Assembly: GCF_025655475.1 (NCBI RefSeq)
Contig: NZ_JAHTIK010000001.1
Span: forward strand, 2,784,043-2,838,324
Direction of reading: 5' to 3'
Length of the DNA: 54,282 nucleotides
DNA from: Kitasatospora sp. DSM 101779
Lineage (GTDB): Bacteria > Actinomycetota > Actinomycetes > Streptomycetales > Streptomycetaceae
Both the position numbers and the translations under genes were made by a program. The notes under the pieces were generated by a model. The model saw nothing but the letters and a program-made list of their open reading frames with translations, did not search any database and was not told the origin of the DNA. This document shows, piece by piece, positions 33,030-40,900 of this stretch; within the stretch, counting starts at the first letter, position 1; every line of letters starts with the position of its first letter.

Positions 33030-34616
33030 ATGAGGCGCCCGCACTGGCCGCGCAGGGTCTTCGCGCAGCTGCTGCTCAGCCAGACCGTGGTCACGGTCGG
33101 TGTCACCGCGGTGACCGCGGGCCTCTTCCTCGCGCCGGTCAGCCGGGAGCTCGACCGGAACGCGATGCAGCGGGCCCTGTCGATCGCCCAGGCCACCGCC
33201 GCCGACGACGCGCTCGCCCGGGCGGCGGCCGCCCGGGACTCGCGGACCGCGCAGCAGGGCGCCGAGCAGATCCGGCTGGCGACCGGCGCGAGCTTCGTGG
33301 TGATCACCGACACCGAGGGCATCCGGCTGTCGCACACCGACCCGTCCCGGATCGGGCTGCGGGTGTCCACCGACCCGGAACCGGCGCTGCGCGGCGAGTC
33401 GGTCACCGCGATCCAGGACGGCACGCTCGGCCGCACCGCCCGCGGCAAGGTGCCGCTGCGGCTCGCGGACGGGAGGATCGTCGGCGAGGTCTCCGTCGGG
33501 ATCAGCGACGACTCGATCCGCCGCCGGCTGCTGTCGATGGCGCACGGCATCCTGCTGTGCGCGGGCGCGGGTCTGGCCGCGGGTCTCGCGGCGACGCTGC
33601 TGCTGGCCCGCGGGCTCAAGCGGCGCACCCACAACATCGCGGTCGCCGACATCGCCGCGCTGCTCGTCGAGCGGGAGGCGATGCTGCACGGCATCCGGGA
33701 GGGCATGCTGGCGCTCGACGGGGCGGGCCGGATCCGGCTGGCCAACGACGAGGCGCTGCGGCTGCTGGCGCTGCCGGAGGACTGCGCCGGCCGGACGGTG
33801 GACGCGCTGCTGCCGCCGGGCCGCCTGGCGGACGTCCTGACCGGGCGGATCACCGGCACCGACCTGCCGGCGGTGCGCGACGACCGGGTGCTGGTGGTGA
33901 ACCGGATGGCCACCGCGGACGGCGGCGCCGTCACCACGCTCCGCGACCGCACCGAACTCGAATCGCTGGTCCGGGAGTTGGACAACACGCGGAGTCTCAC
34001 CGAGGCACTGCGGGCGCAGGACCACGAGCACGCCAACCGGATGCACACGCTGCTCGGCCTGCTGGAGCTCGGCCGGCACGAGCAGGCTGCGGCGTTCATC
34101 TCCGAGCAGTCCGGCTCGCACTCCGCGCTGACCGCACGGATCTCCGAGCAGGTGCAGGACCCGCACGTCGGCGCGCTGCTGGCGGGCAAGGCGGCGGTCG
34201 CCGCCGAGCGGGGCGTGGAGCTGGCCGTCACCGCGGACAGCCACCTGCCGGACGCCGCCGTCGACGCGCGGGCGCTGGTGACGGTGGTCGGCAACCTGGT
34301 CGACAACGCGCTGGACGCGGTCGGCGCCGGCCCCGGTGCGGTGGACGTGCGGCTGCGGCCCGTCGGCGCGACCCTGCTGGTCGAGGTCGCGGACAGCGGC
34401 CCCGGCGTGCCCGAGGAGCTGCGCACGCTGGTCTTCGAGGAGGGCTGGACGAGCAAGGACGCCCCGGCGCACCGGCCGCGCGGCCTGGGCCTCGCGCTGG
34501 TCGGCCGGGTGGTGGAGCGGTCCGGCGGCCGGCTGGCGGTCGGCACCGGGCCGCGTGGCGGCGCCCGGTTCACGGTGGAGCTGCCCGAGGCCCTGCACCC
34601 GGTGGAGACGGCATGA
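33030..34616 (+). CDS. CitA/DcuS-type sensor histidine kinase
   Basis: A 528-residue membrane kinase. TM1 is about 12-34, an extracytoplasmic PAS-like (PDC) sensor about 40-170 with the ligand-pocket pattern VITDTEGIRLSHTDPSRIG, TM2 about 175-195, a cytoplasmic PAS domain about 215-315, then the phosphoacceptor helix DHEHANRMH (H332 in HE) and the ATPase domain (DNALDA, GPGV, RGLGLALVG). This layout belongs to kinases sensing citrate, C4-dicarboxylates or similar carboxylates. ATG 33030 is preceded by GGAAGGAG. Its stop overlaps the regulator start as ATGA. Confidence 0.92.
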   Translation: MRRPHWPRRVFAQLLLSQTVVTVGVTAVTAGLFLAPVSRELDRNAMQRALSIAQATAADDALARAAAARDSRTAQQGAEQIRLATGASFVVITDTEGIRLSHTDPSRIGLRVSTDPEPALRGESVTAIQDGTLGRTARGKVPLRLADGRIVGEVSVGISDDSIRRRLLSMAHGILLCAGAGLAAGLAATLLLARGLKRRTHNIAVADIAALLVEREAMLHGIREGMLALDGAGRIRLANDEALRLLALPEDCAGRTVDALLPPGRLADVLTGRITGTDLPAVRDDRVLVVNRMATADGGAVTTLRDRTELESLVRELDNTRSLTEALRAQDHEHANRMHTLLGLLELGRHEQAAAFISEQSGSHSALTARISEQVQDPHVGALLAGKAAVAAERGVELAVTADSHLPDAAVDARALVTVVGNLVDNALDAVGAGPGAVDVRLRPVGATLLVEVADSGPGVPEELRTLVFEEGWTSKDAPAHRPRGLGLALVGRVVERSGGRLAVGTGPRGGARFTVELPEALHPVETA

Positions 34617-35299
34617 TCGACGTACTGGTGGTGGACGACGACTTCCGGGTCGCCGAGGTGCACGCGGCGTACGTCGCCAAGGTGCCCGGATTCCGGGTCA
34701 CCGGGCGGGCGCACAGCGCGGCCGAGGCCCTCGCCAGCCTGGAGCGCTCCCCTGTGGACCTGGTGCTGCTCGACCACCACCTGCCGGACGAGACCGGTCT
34801 CGCCCTGGTGCGGCGGCTGCGCGAGGGCGGCATCGGCTGCGACGTGATGATGGTGACCGCCGCCCGGGACGTGACCACCGTGCACGCCGCGATGCAGCAC
34901 GGCGCCCTGCAGTACCTGGTGAAGCCGTTCACCTTCGCCGGGCTGCGGGAGAAGCTCACCGGGTACGCCGAACTGCGCCACGCCCTGGCCGGCGCGGCCA
35001 CCCGGGAGGCCGGCCAGGACGAGGTCGACAGGATGTTCGCGGCCCTGCGGAGCGCCGCCGCGCCGGCCGCGCTGCCCAAGGGGCACTCCGCGCCGACCAC
35101 GGACCTGGTGCTCGGGGCGCTGCGCGCCGCTGGGCAGCCGCTGTCCGCCCAGGAGGTCGCGGACGCCACCGGCCTGTCGCGGTCGACGGCGCAGCGCTAC
35201 CTGAAGCAGCTGGCCCGGGACGGGCGGCTGCGGTTGGGCCTGCGGTACGGCGACACGGGTCGGCCGGAGCACCGGTACGGGCTCCCCGCCGGGCGTTAG
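34613..35299 (+). CDS. CitB/DcuR-type response regulator
   Basis: A 228-residue regulator. The receiver has D54 (LLDHHLPD), T/S and K108 region (YLVKPF). The C-terminal helix-turn-helix (about 165-225) contains SAQEVADATGLSRSTAQRYL, the DcuR/CitB form. The ATGA overlap couples it to the kinase. Likely targets are carboxylate transporters; the divergent ABC operon and the acetate symporter 650 bases downstream are the nearest transport genes. Confidence 0.92.
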   Translation: MIDVLVVDDDFRVAEVHAAYVAKVPGFRVTGRAHSAAEALASLERSPVDLVLLDHHLPDETGLALVRRLREGGIGCDVMMVTAARDVTTVHAAMQHGALQYLVKPFTFAGLREKLTGYAELRHALAGAATREAGQDEVDRMFAALRSAAAPAALPKGHSAPTTDLVLGALRAAGQPLSAQEVADATGLSRSTAQRYLKQLARDGRLRLGLRYGDTGRPEHRYGLPAGR

Positions 35300-35514
35300 G
35301 GACCGTCGGACGAGCCCCGGGGCACGCCCCGCCCGCCCGTGGTCTGTCGCGGGGCCGGCCGGCCGCGGCGCGCGCGGTCTCCCACGCCGTTGGGGCGGCG
35401 GCCGTCTGACGTTCGGTCATTTGTCGGGCACTCACGGTGGCGATTCTGTCACGGACATGACATAGTCGCCACAGCAACCCCGACAAGGCTCTGATTCAAA
35501 GGAGAACGAGAGCC

Positions 35515-35904
35515 ATGATTTCACGTATCGCAGGCCTGGCCGCAGCTGTGGCAACGATCAGCACCCTGACCTCGGGTACCGCGGCTGCTGCGCCCCAGCC
35601 CGCATGCCCCGCGTCGATCACCCGGCCGTGCGTCTGGCAGCAGCCGAGCACCGAGGGCGTGGTGGGCGCCGCCCGCCTCGACACCGCCGACCATACCCGG
35701 CCCACCATGCTCCGCGTCGAGGTGCGGATCCAGCGCGCCTGGGGCCGCCCCTGGGAGACGGTGGCCAGCTCCACGCTGGTCGCCAGCACCGGGACGCTCT
35801 CGCTGACCACTCCGGCCGTCCGCACCGACTACCGCACCATCGTCTGCGCCACCGGCGGCCCCGCCGACGCGCCCGAGCTGCACAGCACCAACTGCACGCT
35901 CTGA
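35515..35904 (+). CDS. Small secreted protein, function unknown
   Basis: A 129-residue preprotein. An N-terminal Sec signal peptide (about 1-26, ending in GTAAAAP) precedes a roughly 103-residue mature domain with four cysteines (two in the N-terminal PACPASITRPC, two near the end in VCATGG and NCTL), likely forming two disulfides. The middle resembles a beta-sandwich of small exported proteins (ARLDTADHTRPTMLRVEVRI). AAAGGAG precedes the ATG. I do not recognise a named family. Confidence 0.75.
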   Translation: MISRIAGLAAAVATISTLTSGTAAAAPQPACPASITRPCVWQQPSTEGVVGAARLDTADHTRPTMLRVEVRIQRAWGRPWETVASSTLVASTGTLSLTTPAVRTDYRTIVCATGGPADAPELHSTNCTL

Positions 35905-35954
35905 GGCACCGTCACCGGCGCCGCGGTCAGGCCTGGAGCGTCCGTGGGGGAGCT

Positions 35955-37589
35955 CTAGACCGCCCCGGCGCCGGTGAGCGAGCGGACCTCCATCTCGGCG
36001 AAGCGGGCCGGGTCGGCCGGTTCGCGGGAGGTCACCGTGCCGATCCAGCCCGCCAGGAAGCCCAGCGGGATCGACACCAGACCCGGGTTCTCCAGCGGGA
36101 AGAGGTGGAAGTCCACGCCCGGCAGCACGGAGGCGGCCGTACCGGACACCACCGGCGAGAACACCACCAGCAGCACCGCCGGCACCAGCCCGCCGTACAC
36201 CGCCCACACCGCGCCACGGGTGGTGAAACGACTCCAGAACAGGCTGTACAACAGGGTCGGCAGGTTCGCCGAAGCGGCCACGGCGAAGGCCAGACCGACC
36301 AGGAAGGCCACGTTCAGCCGCTGTGCGAACAGGCTCAGCACGATCGCCAGCGCACCGATCGCCACCGCGGACAGCCGGGCCGCCAGCACCTCCTGGCGCT
36401 CCGTCACCTGCGTGCCGTCGCCGCGCCGCCACGCCCCGGCGTACAGGTCGTGGGCGAAGGCGGCGGACGAGGCGAGGGTCAGCCCGGCGACCACCGCGAG
36501 GATGGTGGCGAAGGCGATGGCGGAGATCAGCGCGAACAGCAGCACCCCTCGGGTGCTGCCCGGGCCGCCGCCGAGCTCGGCCGCGAGCAGCGGCACGGCG
36601 GTGTTCCCGGCCGGGTTGGCGCGCCGCACCGCCGCCGAGCCGACCAGGGCCGCGGCGCCGAGGCCGAGCACCACGGCCATCAGATAGAAGCCGCCGACCA
36701 GGCCAATCGCCCAGATCGTGGAGCGGCGGGCGGCCCGCGCCGTCGGCACGGTGTAGAAGCGGCAGACGATGTGCGGCAGCCCCGCGGTGCCGAGCACCAG
36801 GGCGAGGCCCAGGCTGACGAAGTCGAGCCGGCTGGTGAGGCTCGCCCCGTAGCGCAGTCCGGGCTCCAGGTACGCGTCACCGGCGCCGCTGCGCTCGGCC
36901 GCCGTCCGCATCAGCCCGGCGAGGTCGCCGTGGAAGCGGACCAGCACCAGGACGGTCAGCAGCACCGAACCCGCGACCAGCAGCACCGCTTTGACGATCT
37001 GGATCCAGGTGGTCGCCCGCATCCCGCCGACCGTCACGTAGACGATCATCAGGGCGCCGACGCCGACGATCGTCCAGGTCTTCGCCGGACCGTCCCCGGT
37101 GCCGAGCAGCAGCGCGACCAGGCTGCCCGCGCCGACCATCTGCGCCACCAGGTAGAGCAGCGAGACCACGAGCCCTGCGGTGCCCGCGGCGGCCCGGACC
37201 GGCCGGGCGCGCATCCGCACCGCGAGCACGTCGGCCAGGGTGTAGCGGCCGGCGTTGCGGACGAGTTCGGCGACCAGCATCAGCACCAGCAGCCAGGCCA
37301 CCAGGAAGCCGATGCTGTAGAGCACGCCGTCGTACCCGTACAGCGCGATCAGCCCGGTCACGCCGAGGAAGGACGCGGCGGACAGGTAGTCGCCGGAGAG
37401 GGCGAGGCCGTTCTGCAGCGGGCTGAAGCCGCGGCCCCCGGCATAGAAGTCCTCGGCGGCCCGGCCGCGGCGGCCGGCCCACAGCGTGATGCCCAGGGTG
37501 ACCAGGACGACGACGGCGAACAGCGCGACGGCGAGTCCGTGGCGGCCGGACGACCAGGCGCCCGCGGCGAGGGCGGCGCGGGCGCTCAC
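35955..37589 (-). CDS. actP: Cation/acetate symporter (ActP, SSS family)
   Basis: A 544-residue sodium:solute symporter with 13 or so membrane segments. Family blocks visible: AGGRGFSPLQNGLALSGDYL and SAASFLG near the start, the MRATTWIQIVKA segment, and GTAGLPHIVCRFYTV (ActP/MctC signature). It takes up acetate, pyruvate or propionate. GTG 37589 overlaps the DUF485 stop as GTGA, the usual yjcH-actP arrangement. The C-terminal tail is short and cytoplasmic. Confidence 0.93.
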   Translation of the reverse strand: MSARAALAAGAWSSGRHGLAVALFAVVVLVTLGITLWAGRRGRAAEDFYAGGRGFSPLQNGLALSGDYLSAASFLGVTGLIALYGYDGVLYSIGFLVAWLLVLMLVAELVRNAGRYTLADVLAVRMRARPVRAAAGTAGLVVSLLYLVAQMVGAGSLVALLLGTGDGPAKTWTIVGVGALMIVYVTVGGMRATTWIQIVKAVLLVAGSVLLTVLVLVRFHGDLAGLMRTAAERSGAGDAYLEPGLRYGASLTSRLDFVSLGLALVLGTAGLPHIVCRFYTVPTARAARRSTIWAIGLVGGFYLMAVVLGLGAAALVGSAAVRRANPAGNTAVPLLAAELGGGPGSTRGVLLFALISAIAFATILAVVAGLTLASSAAFAHDLYAGAWRRGDGTQVTERQEVLAARLSAVAIGALAIVLSLFAQRLNVAFLVGLAFAVAASANLPTLLYSLFWSRFTTRGAVWAVYGGLVPAVLLVVFSPVVSGTAASVLPGVDFHLFPLENPGLVSIPLGFLAGWIGTVTSREPADPARFAEMEVRSLTGAGAV

Positions 37590-38074
37590 CGGAGCCGGTC
37601 CTGGGTGTCCCAGCGCAGCTCCAGCGCGGCCCGGTCCCGCTTGGTGCGGGCGTTGCGGGCGTACCGCCAGGTGAGCAGGAAAGTCGAGGCGAACTGGCCG
37701 AGGGCGAGCAGCCAGGCGACGTTCAGCGGCCCGGCCAGCTGACGTCGCATCAGCTCCGGCGCGGCAGCCTGGGCGACCAGGTAGAACAGGTACCAGGTGA
37801 GGAACAGCGCCGTCGCCGGCAGGGCGAAACCCCGGTGGTCGCGGCGGATCCGGGCGAAGGCCTCGCTGGACTGCACCGCCCGGTACACCTCGGCGGCGTC
37901 CACCGCTCCGGGGGCGGGGACCGCCGGTGCGGGTGCGTCGCCGGCGCCCGCGGCGGCCGCGGCGGACGAGGCGGACGGGGACGGGGTGGCCTGCGCCGGC
38001 ACCCCGGCCCACAGGGCGGCGGGCCGGCCCGGCAGACGGCCGTCCCACCAGTCGAAGCTCTGCTGCTGCGCCAC
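37586..38074 (-). CDS. DUF485 family membrane protein (YjcH-like)
   Basis: A 162-residue protein with an unusually long Ala/Pro-rich N-terminal tail (about 1-60), then the DUF485 domain: SSEAFARIRRDHRGFALP and two membrane helices (about 80-102 and 113-135). It is the standard cotranscribed partner of ActP-type symporters; its biochemical role is unclear. GTG 38074 has AGGAG 6 bases upstream. It ends as GTGA overlapped with actP. Confidence 0.88.
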   Translation of the reverse strand: MAQQQSFDWWDGRLPGRPAALWAGVPAQATPSPSASSAAAAAGAGDAPAPAVPAPGAVDAAEVYRAVQSSEAFARIRRDHRGFALPATALFLTWYLFYLVAQAAAPELMRRQLAGPLNVAWLLALGQFASTFLLTWRYARNARTKRDRAALELRWDTQDRLR

Positions 38075-38226
38075 GAACGCTCCTGGACGGGGACGCACGC
38101 ACGGCGTCCGGCTCGGCGCCGGAACGGAAGCCTCCGGCCGCTGACCCGACCAGAATGGGACCGGCATCCGCGGCTGCGCCAATCGACGCAGGAACGTTCA
38201 CCCAAACTGATGAGCGGGGTCCGCGC

Positions 38227-38970
38227 TCACGAACTCCGGGAAATTCCATGCCGATAGGCGTACGCCACGGCCTGCGCGCGGTCCCGTACCGCGGTCTTCG
38301 CGAAGAGGTTGTTGATGTGCGTCTTCACCGTGGACGGGCTGACGAACAGTTCGGCCGCGATCTCCGCGTTGGAGAGCCCCTCCGCGATCAGCGCCAGTAC
38401 CTCGGCCTCCCGCGCGGTGAGCCCGTCCGGCAGTCCTGCCGACAGTCCGGCCGGCAGTCCGTCCGACAGCCCAGCCCGTGCGGGAGGCCGCTCCGGCCCC
38501 GGCGGCTGCGGGTCCGTGCGCTGCGGGTCGGCGGGCTGCCCGGAGAGGCTCTCCAGCAGCCGCCGCTGCACCTGCGGCGACAGCCCGGCCGCACCGGAAC
38601 GGACGTCCGCGATCGCCCGGGCGATCTCCTCCGCCCCGGCGTCCTTGGTCAGGTAGCCGCGGGCGCCGGCCCGCAGCGCCGGGAAGAGCGAGTCGTCGTC
38701 GGCGTACGTGGTGAGCACCACCACCTCGGTGCCGGGGTGCCCGGCCCGGATCCGCCGGGTCGCCTCGACACCGTCGCAGCGCGGCATCCGGAGGTCCATC
38801 AGCACGACGTCCGGCGCGAGTTCGGCGACCAGGCGCACCGCCTCGTCGCCGTCGGCGGCCGCGCCGACCACCTCGATCCCCGGCAGCAGACCGAGCAGCA
38901 TCACGATGCCCTCGCGCACCACGGTCTGGTCGTCCGCGACGACCACCCTGGTGAGCGGCCCCGCGCTCAC
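38227..38970 (-). CDS. NarL/LuxR-type response regulator
   Basis: A 247-residue regulator. The receiver has phosphoacceptor D59 (VVLMDLRMP) and a conserved Lys (GYLTKDA). A linker of about 40 residues contains GLSDGLPAGLSAGLPDGL pseudo-repeats, longer than usual. The C-terminal LuxR HTH (TAREAEVLALIAEGLSNAEI, STVKTHINNLFAK) binds DNA. GTG 38970 overlaps the kinase stop (GTGA). Target genes unknown; the DUF485/actP pair is transcribed in the same direction 150 bases downstream. Confidence 0.92.
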   Translation of the reverse strand: MSAGPLTRVVVADDQTVVREGIVMLLGLLPGIEVVGAAADGDEAVRLVAELAPDVVLMDLRMPRCDGVEATRRIRAGHPGTEVVVLTTYADDDSLFPALRAGARGYLTKDAGAEEIARAIADVRSGAAGLSPQVQRRLLESLSGQPADPQRTDPQPPGPERPPARAGLSDGLPAGLSAGLPDGLTAREAEVLALIAEGLSNAEIAAELFVSPSTVKTHINNLFAKTAVRDRAQAVAYAYRHGISRSS

Positions 38971-40127
38971 GCCGGCACCCTCAGCAGCACCCGCCAACCT
39001 CCGTCCTCGGGACCGGCGGACAGCTCACCGCCGAGCAGTTCGGCGCGCTCCCGCATCCCCAGCAGACCGTACCCGGAGCCACTGTCGGCGAGACCCTCCG
39101 GGGCGCCGCCGCGCGTCGTGCGGGTGTTGCGCACCTCCAGGTCGACGGCGTCCGGCAGGTAGACGAGCCGTACCGCGACCCGGCCGCCCGGCGCGTGCTT
39201 GCGGGCGTTGGTGACCGCCTCCTGCGCCACCCGGCGCACCGCCAGACCGGCCTCGGCGGGCAGCGGCCGCGGCGTGCCCTCGATCGCCAGCGAGGCCTGC
39301 TCACGGCCCGTCAGCTCGACCAGGAAGTCGCCGACCGGGGTGAGTTCGCCGCGCAGCGCGGACAGCGCCTGCCGGGTCTCCGCCAGCCCCTCCTGCGCCA
39401 TCCTGCGGGCCGCCACGACCCGCTCGCGGACCTGCGCGCGGTCCGCGTCGCGGTCCAGCATCAGCCGGGCCGCCTCCAGGTGGACGAGTTGCGCGGAGAG
39501 GCTGTGCGCCAGGACGTCGTGGATCTCCCGGGCGATCCGGGCCCGTTCGGCGAGGGCGGCGCTCTCCGCCTCGGCCGCCCGGGCCGCCCGCTCCTGTTCG
39601 AGCAGCCGCCGCTGGGTGCCGCGCGCCTCGGCGTCCAGCCGCAGCAGGTAGCCCAGCAGGCCGAGGCCGCCGGCCGTGGTCAGCCCCGCGACCAGCGCCT
39701 CGCCGCTCATCAGCGCGTACGAGACGAGGGCGGTGCCGGCGACCGCGGACCCGGCGGCCAGCGGCAGGCGGACGAGCGCAAGGATGCCGAGACCGGCCCA
39801 GAGCACCCCGGCGAGGGTGTCCGCGCCGCCGTCCTTCGCCAGTGCGGCCACCACCAGCAGGCCGGCCGCGCAGGCCAGCGCGGGCCACAGCCGGCGGGCC
39901 CGGGAGGCGAGCCGGAACCCGGCCAGCAGCGCGGCCGACTCCGCCAGCCAGCCGCCCGCGACGACGGCCGCCCACCCGGTAAAGCCGCCCGCGGAGAACG
40001 TGCCCCACACCACCACGACCAGCAGGACCACCCGGCCGCCGACGGTGATCACCCGTCGCGGCCAGGTCGACGACTCCCTATGCGGGACGCTCCCGGTGGG
40101 CCATCCGGTCCAGAACTCCAGCGTCAC
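38967..40127 (-). CDS. NarL-type sensor histidine kinase
   Basis: A 386-residue kinase with an N-terminal membrane domain of about 5-6 helices (30-165), a short coiled coil, a HisKA_3 domain with the phosphoacceptor H in REIHDVLAHSLS, and a C-terminal ATPase domain (QEAVTNARKHA, GSGYGLLGMRER). There is no large extracytoplasmic sensor, so the signal is probably sensed in the membrane. GTG 40127 has GAGGAG upstream. Middle gene of a three-gene operon. Confidence 0.92.
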   Translation of the reverse strand: MTLEFWTGWPTGSVPHRESSTWPRRVITVGGRVVLLVVVVWGTFSAGGFTGWAAVVAGGWLAESAALLAGFRLASRARRLWPALACAAGLLVVAALAKDGGADTLAGVLWAGLGILALVRLPLAAGSAVAGTALVSYALMSGEALVAGLTTAGGLGLLGYLLRLDAEARGTQRRLLEQERAARAAEAESAALAERARIAREIHDVLAHSLSAQLVHLEAARLMLDRDADRAQVRERVVAARRMAQEGLAETRQALSALRGELTPVGDFLVELTGREQASLAIEGTPRPLPAEAGLAVRRVAQEAVTNARKHAPGGRVAVRLVYLPDAVDLEVRNTRTTRGGAPEGLADSGSGYGLLGMRERAELLGGELSAGPEDGGWRVLLRVPA

Positions 40128-40159
40128 CTACGGCTCCTCACGGACGGTCAGCCGGACGG

Positions 40160-40645
40160 TCAGAGGGCGGCGGCCCGCTCGAAGGTCTGCGCCACCCGCA
40201 GCTTCAGCACCGCACCGCGGACCAGCAGCAGCACACCCAGCGACAGCAGCAGCACGTCGGTGCTCTGGTGCACGTGGAGTGCGCCGCCGAGGGCGAACCA
40301 GCCGATCCTCAGCACGATCATGCCCGCCCAGGCGGCCACCGTGGCGCGGGTGCCCTTCGCCCAGACCGTGCCGTCGGCCTCCTGCCACAGCCGCACCGTC
40401 CACCCCCAGACGCAGCCCATGGCGAGCACCGTCACCAGCGAACCGGCCAGCACGGCCACCGCCGCCGCCTCGTGGGCGCGGTCGATCAGCGCCGGGTTGC
40501 GCAGCGCGACCACGGCCAGCACCAGCGGCACCAGCCAGAAGCGGCCCCCGGTGTCGATCCGGCGCGCCTTCATCTGGCGGGTGACCACCAGGACGACCAC
40601 CGCAAGGGCGATCAGCACGTTGGCGAGGGCGGCGAGGGACGGCAT
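40160..40645 (-). CDS. Membrane protein, possibly DUF1453/CcdC-like
   Basis: A 161-residue integral membrane protein with four to five hydrophobic segments and a small RQMKARRIDTGGRFW loop. That loop followed by PLVLAV resembles the DUF1453 (CcdC-like) family, but I hold this loosely. GGGAG precedes the ATG at 40645. It is first in the operon with the kinase (32-base gap) and may modulate or present its signal. Confidence 0.7.
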   Translation of the reverse strand: MPSLAALANVLIALAVVVLVVTRQMKARRIDTGGRFWLVPLVLAVVALRNPALIDRAHEAAAVAVLAGSLVTVLAMGCVWGWTVRLWQEADGTVWAKGTRATVAAWAGMIVLRIGWFALGGALHVHQSTDVLLLSLGVLLLVRGAVLKLRVAQTFERAAAL

Positions 40646-40740
40646 GGCGGGCTCCCGTGGAGAGGCTGGCTGACCCCTCCGACGCTACGGACCGGGAGCT
40701 CCGCGCACCTCGGAGCGCGGGTCGAGATCCACGACGGCAA

Positions 40741-40784
40741 CGCGCCGGGGGTTCTCCACCCTCGGGTGGAGAACCCCCGGCGCG
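40741..40784 (-). terminator. parE terminator, perfect 21-base inverted repeat
   Basis: Arms 40741-40761 and 40764-40784 are perfectly complementary with two bases between. It is downstream of the parE stop (40901), between parE and the next operon in the same direction. Confidence 0.9.
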
Positions 40785-40900
40785 ACGGACGGGCGCGGCG
40801 CGACGGACGGGCCCGGGGCCGGCGGACGGGCCCGGGGCCGGCGGGCGGCACAGGCAGGCGCCTGCGGCCGGATCCGCCGGACCGGGCGTCCTGCGGCCGT

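Noticed and set aside
40807..40850. Direct repeat of GGACGGGCCCGGGGCCGGC after the parE terminator
   Set aside because: Two copies only, in simple GC-rich DNA; no functional hint.
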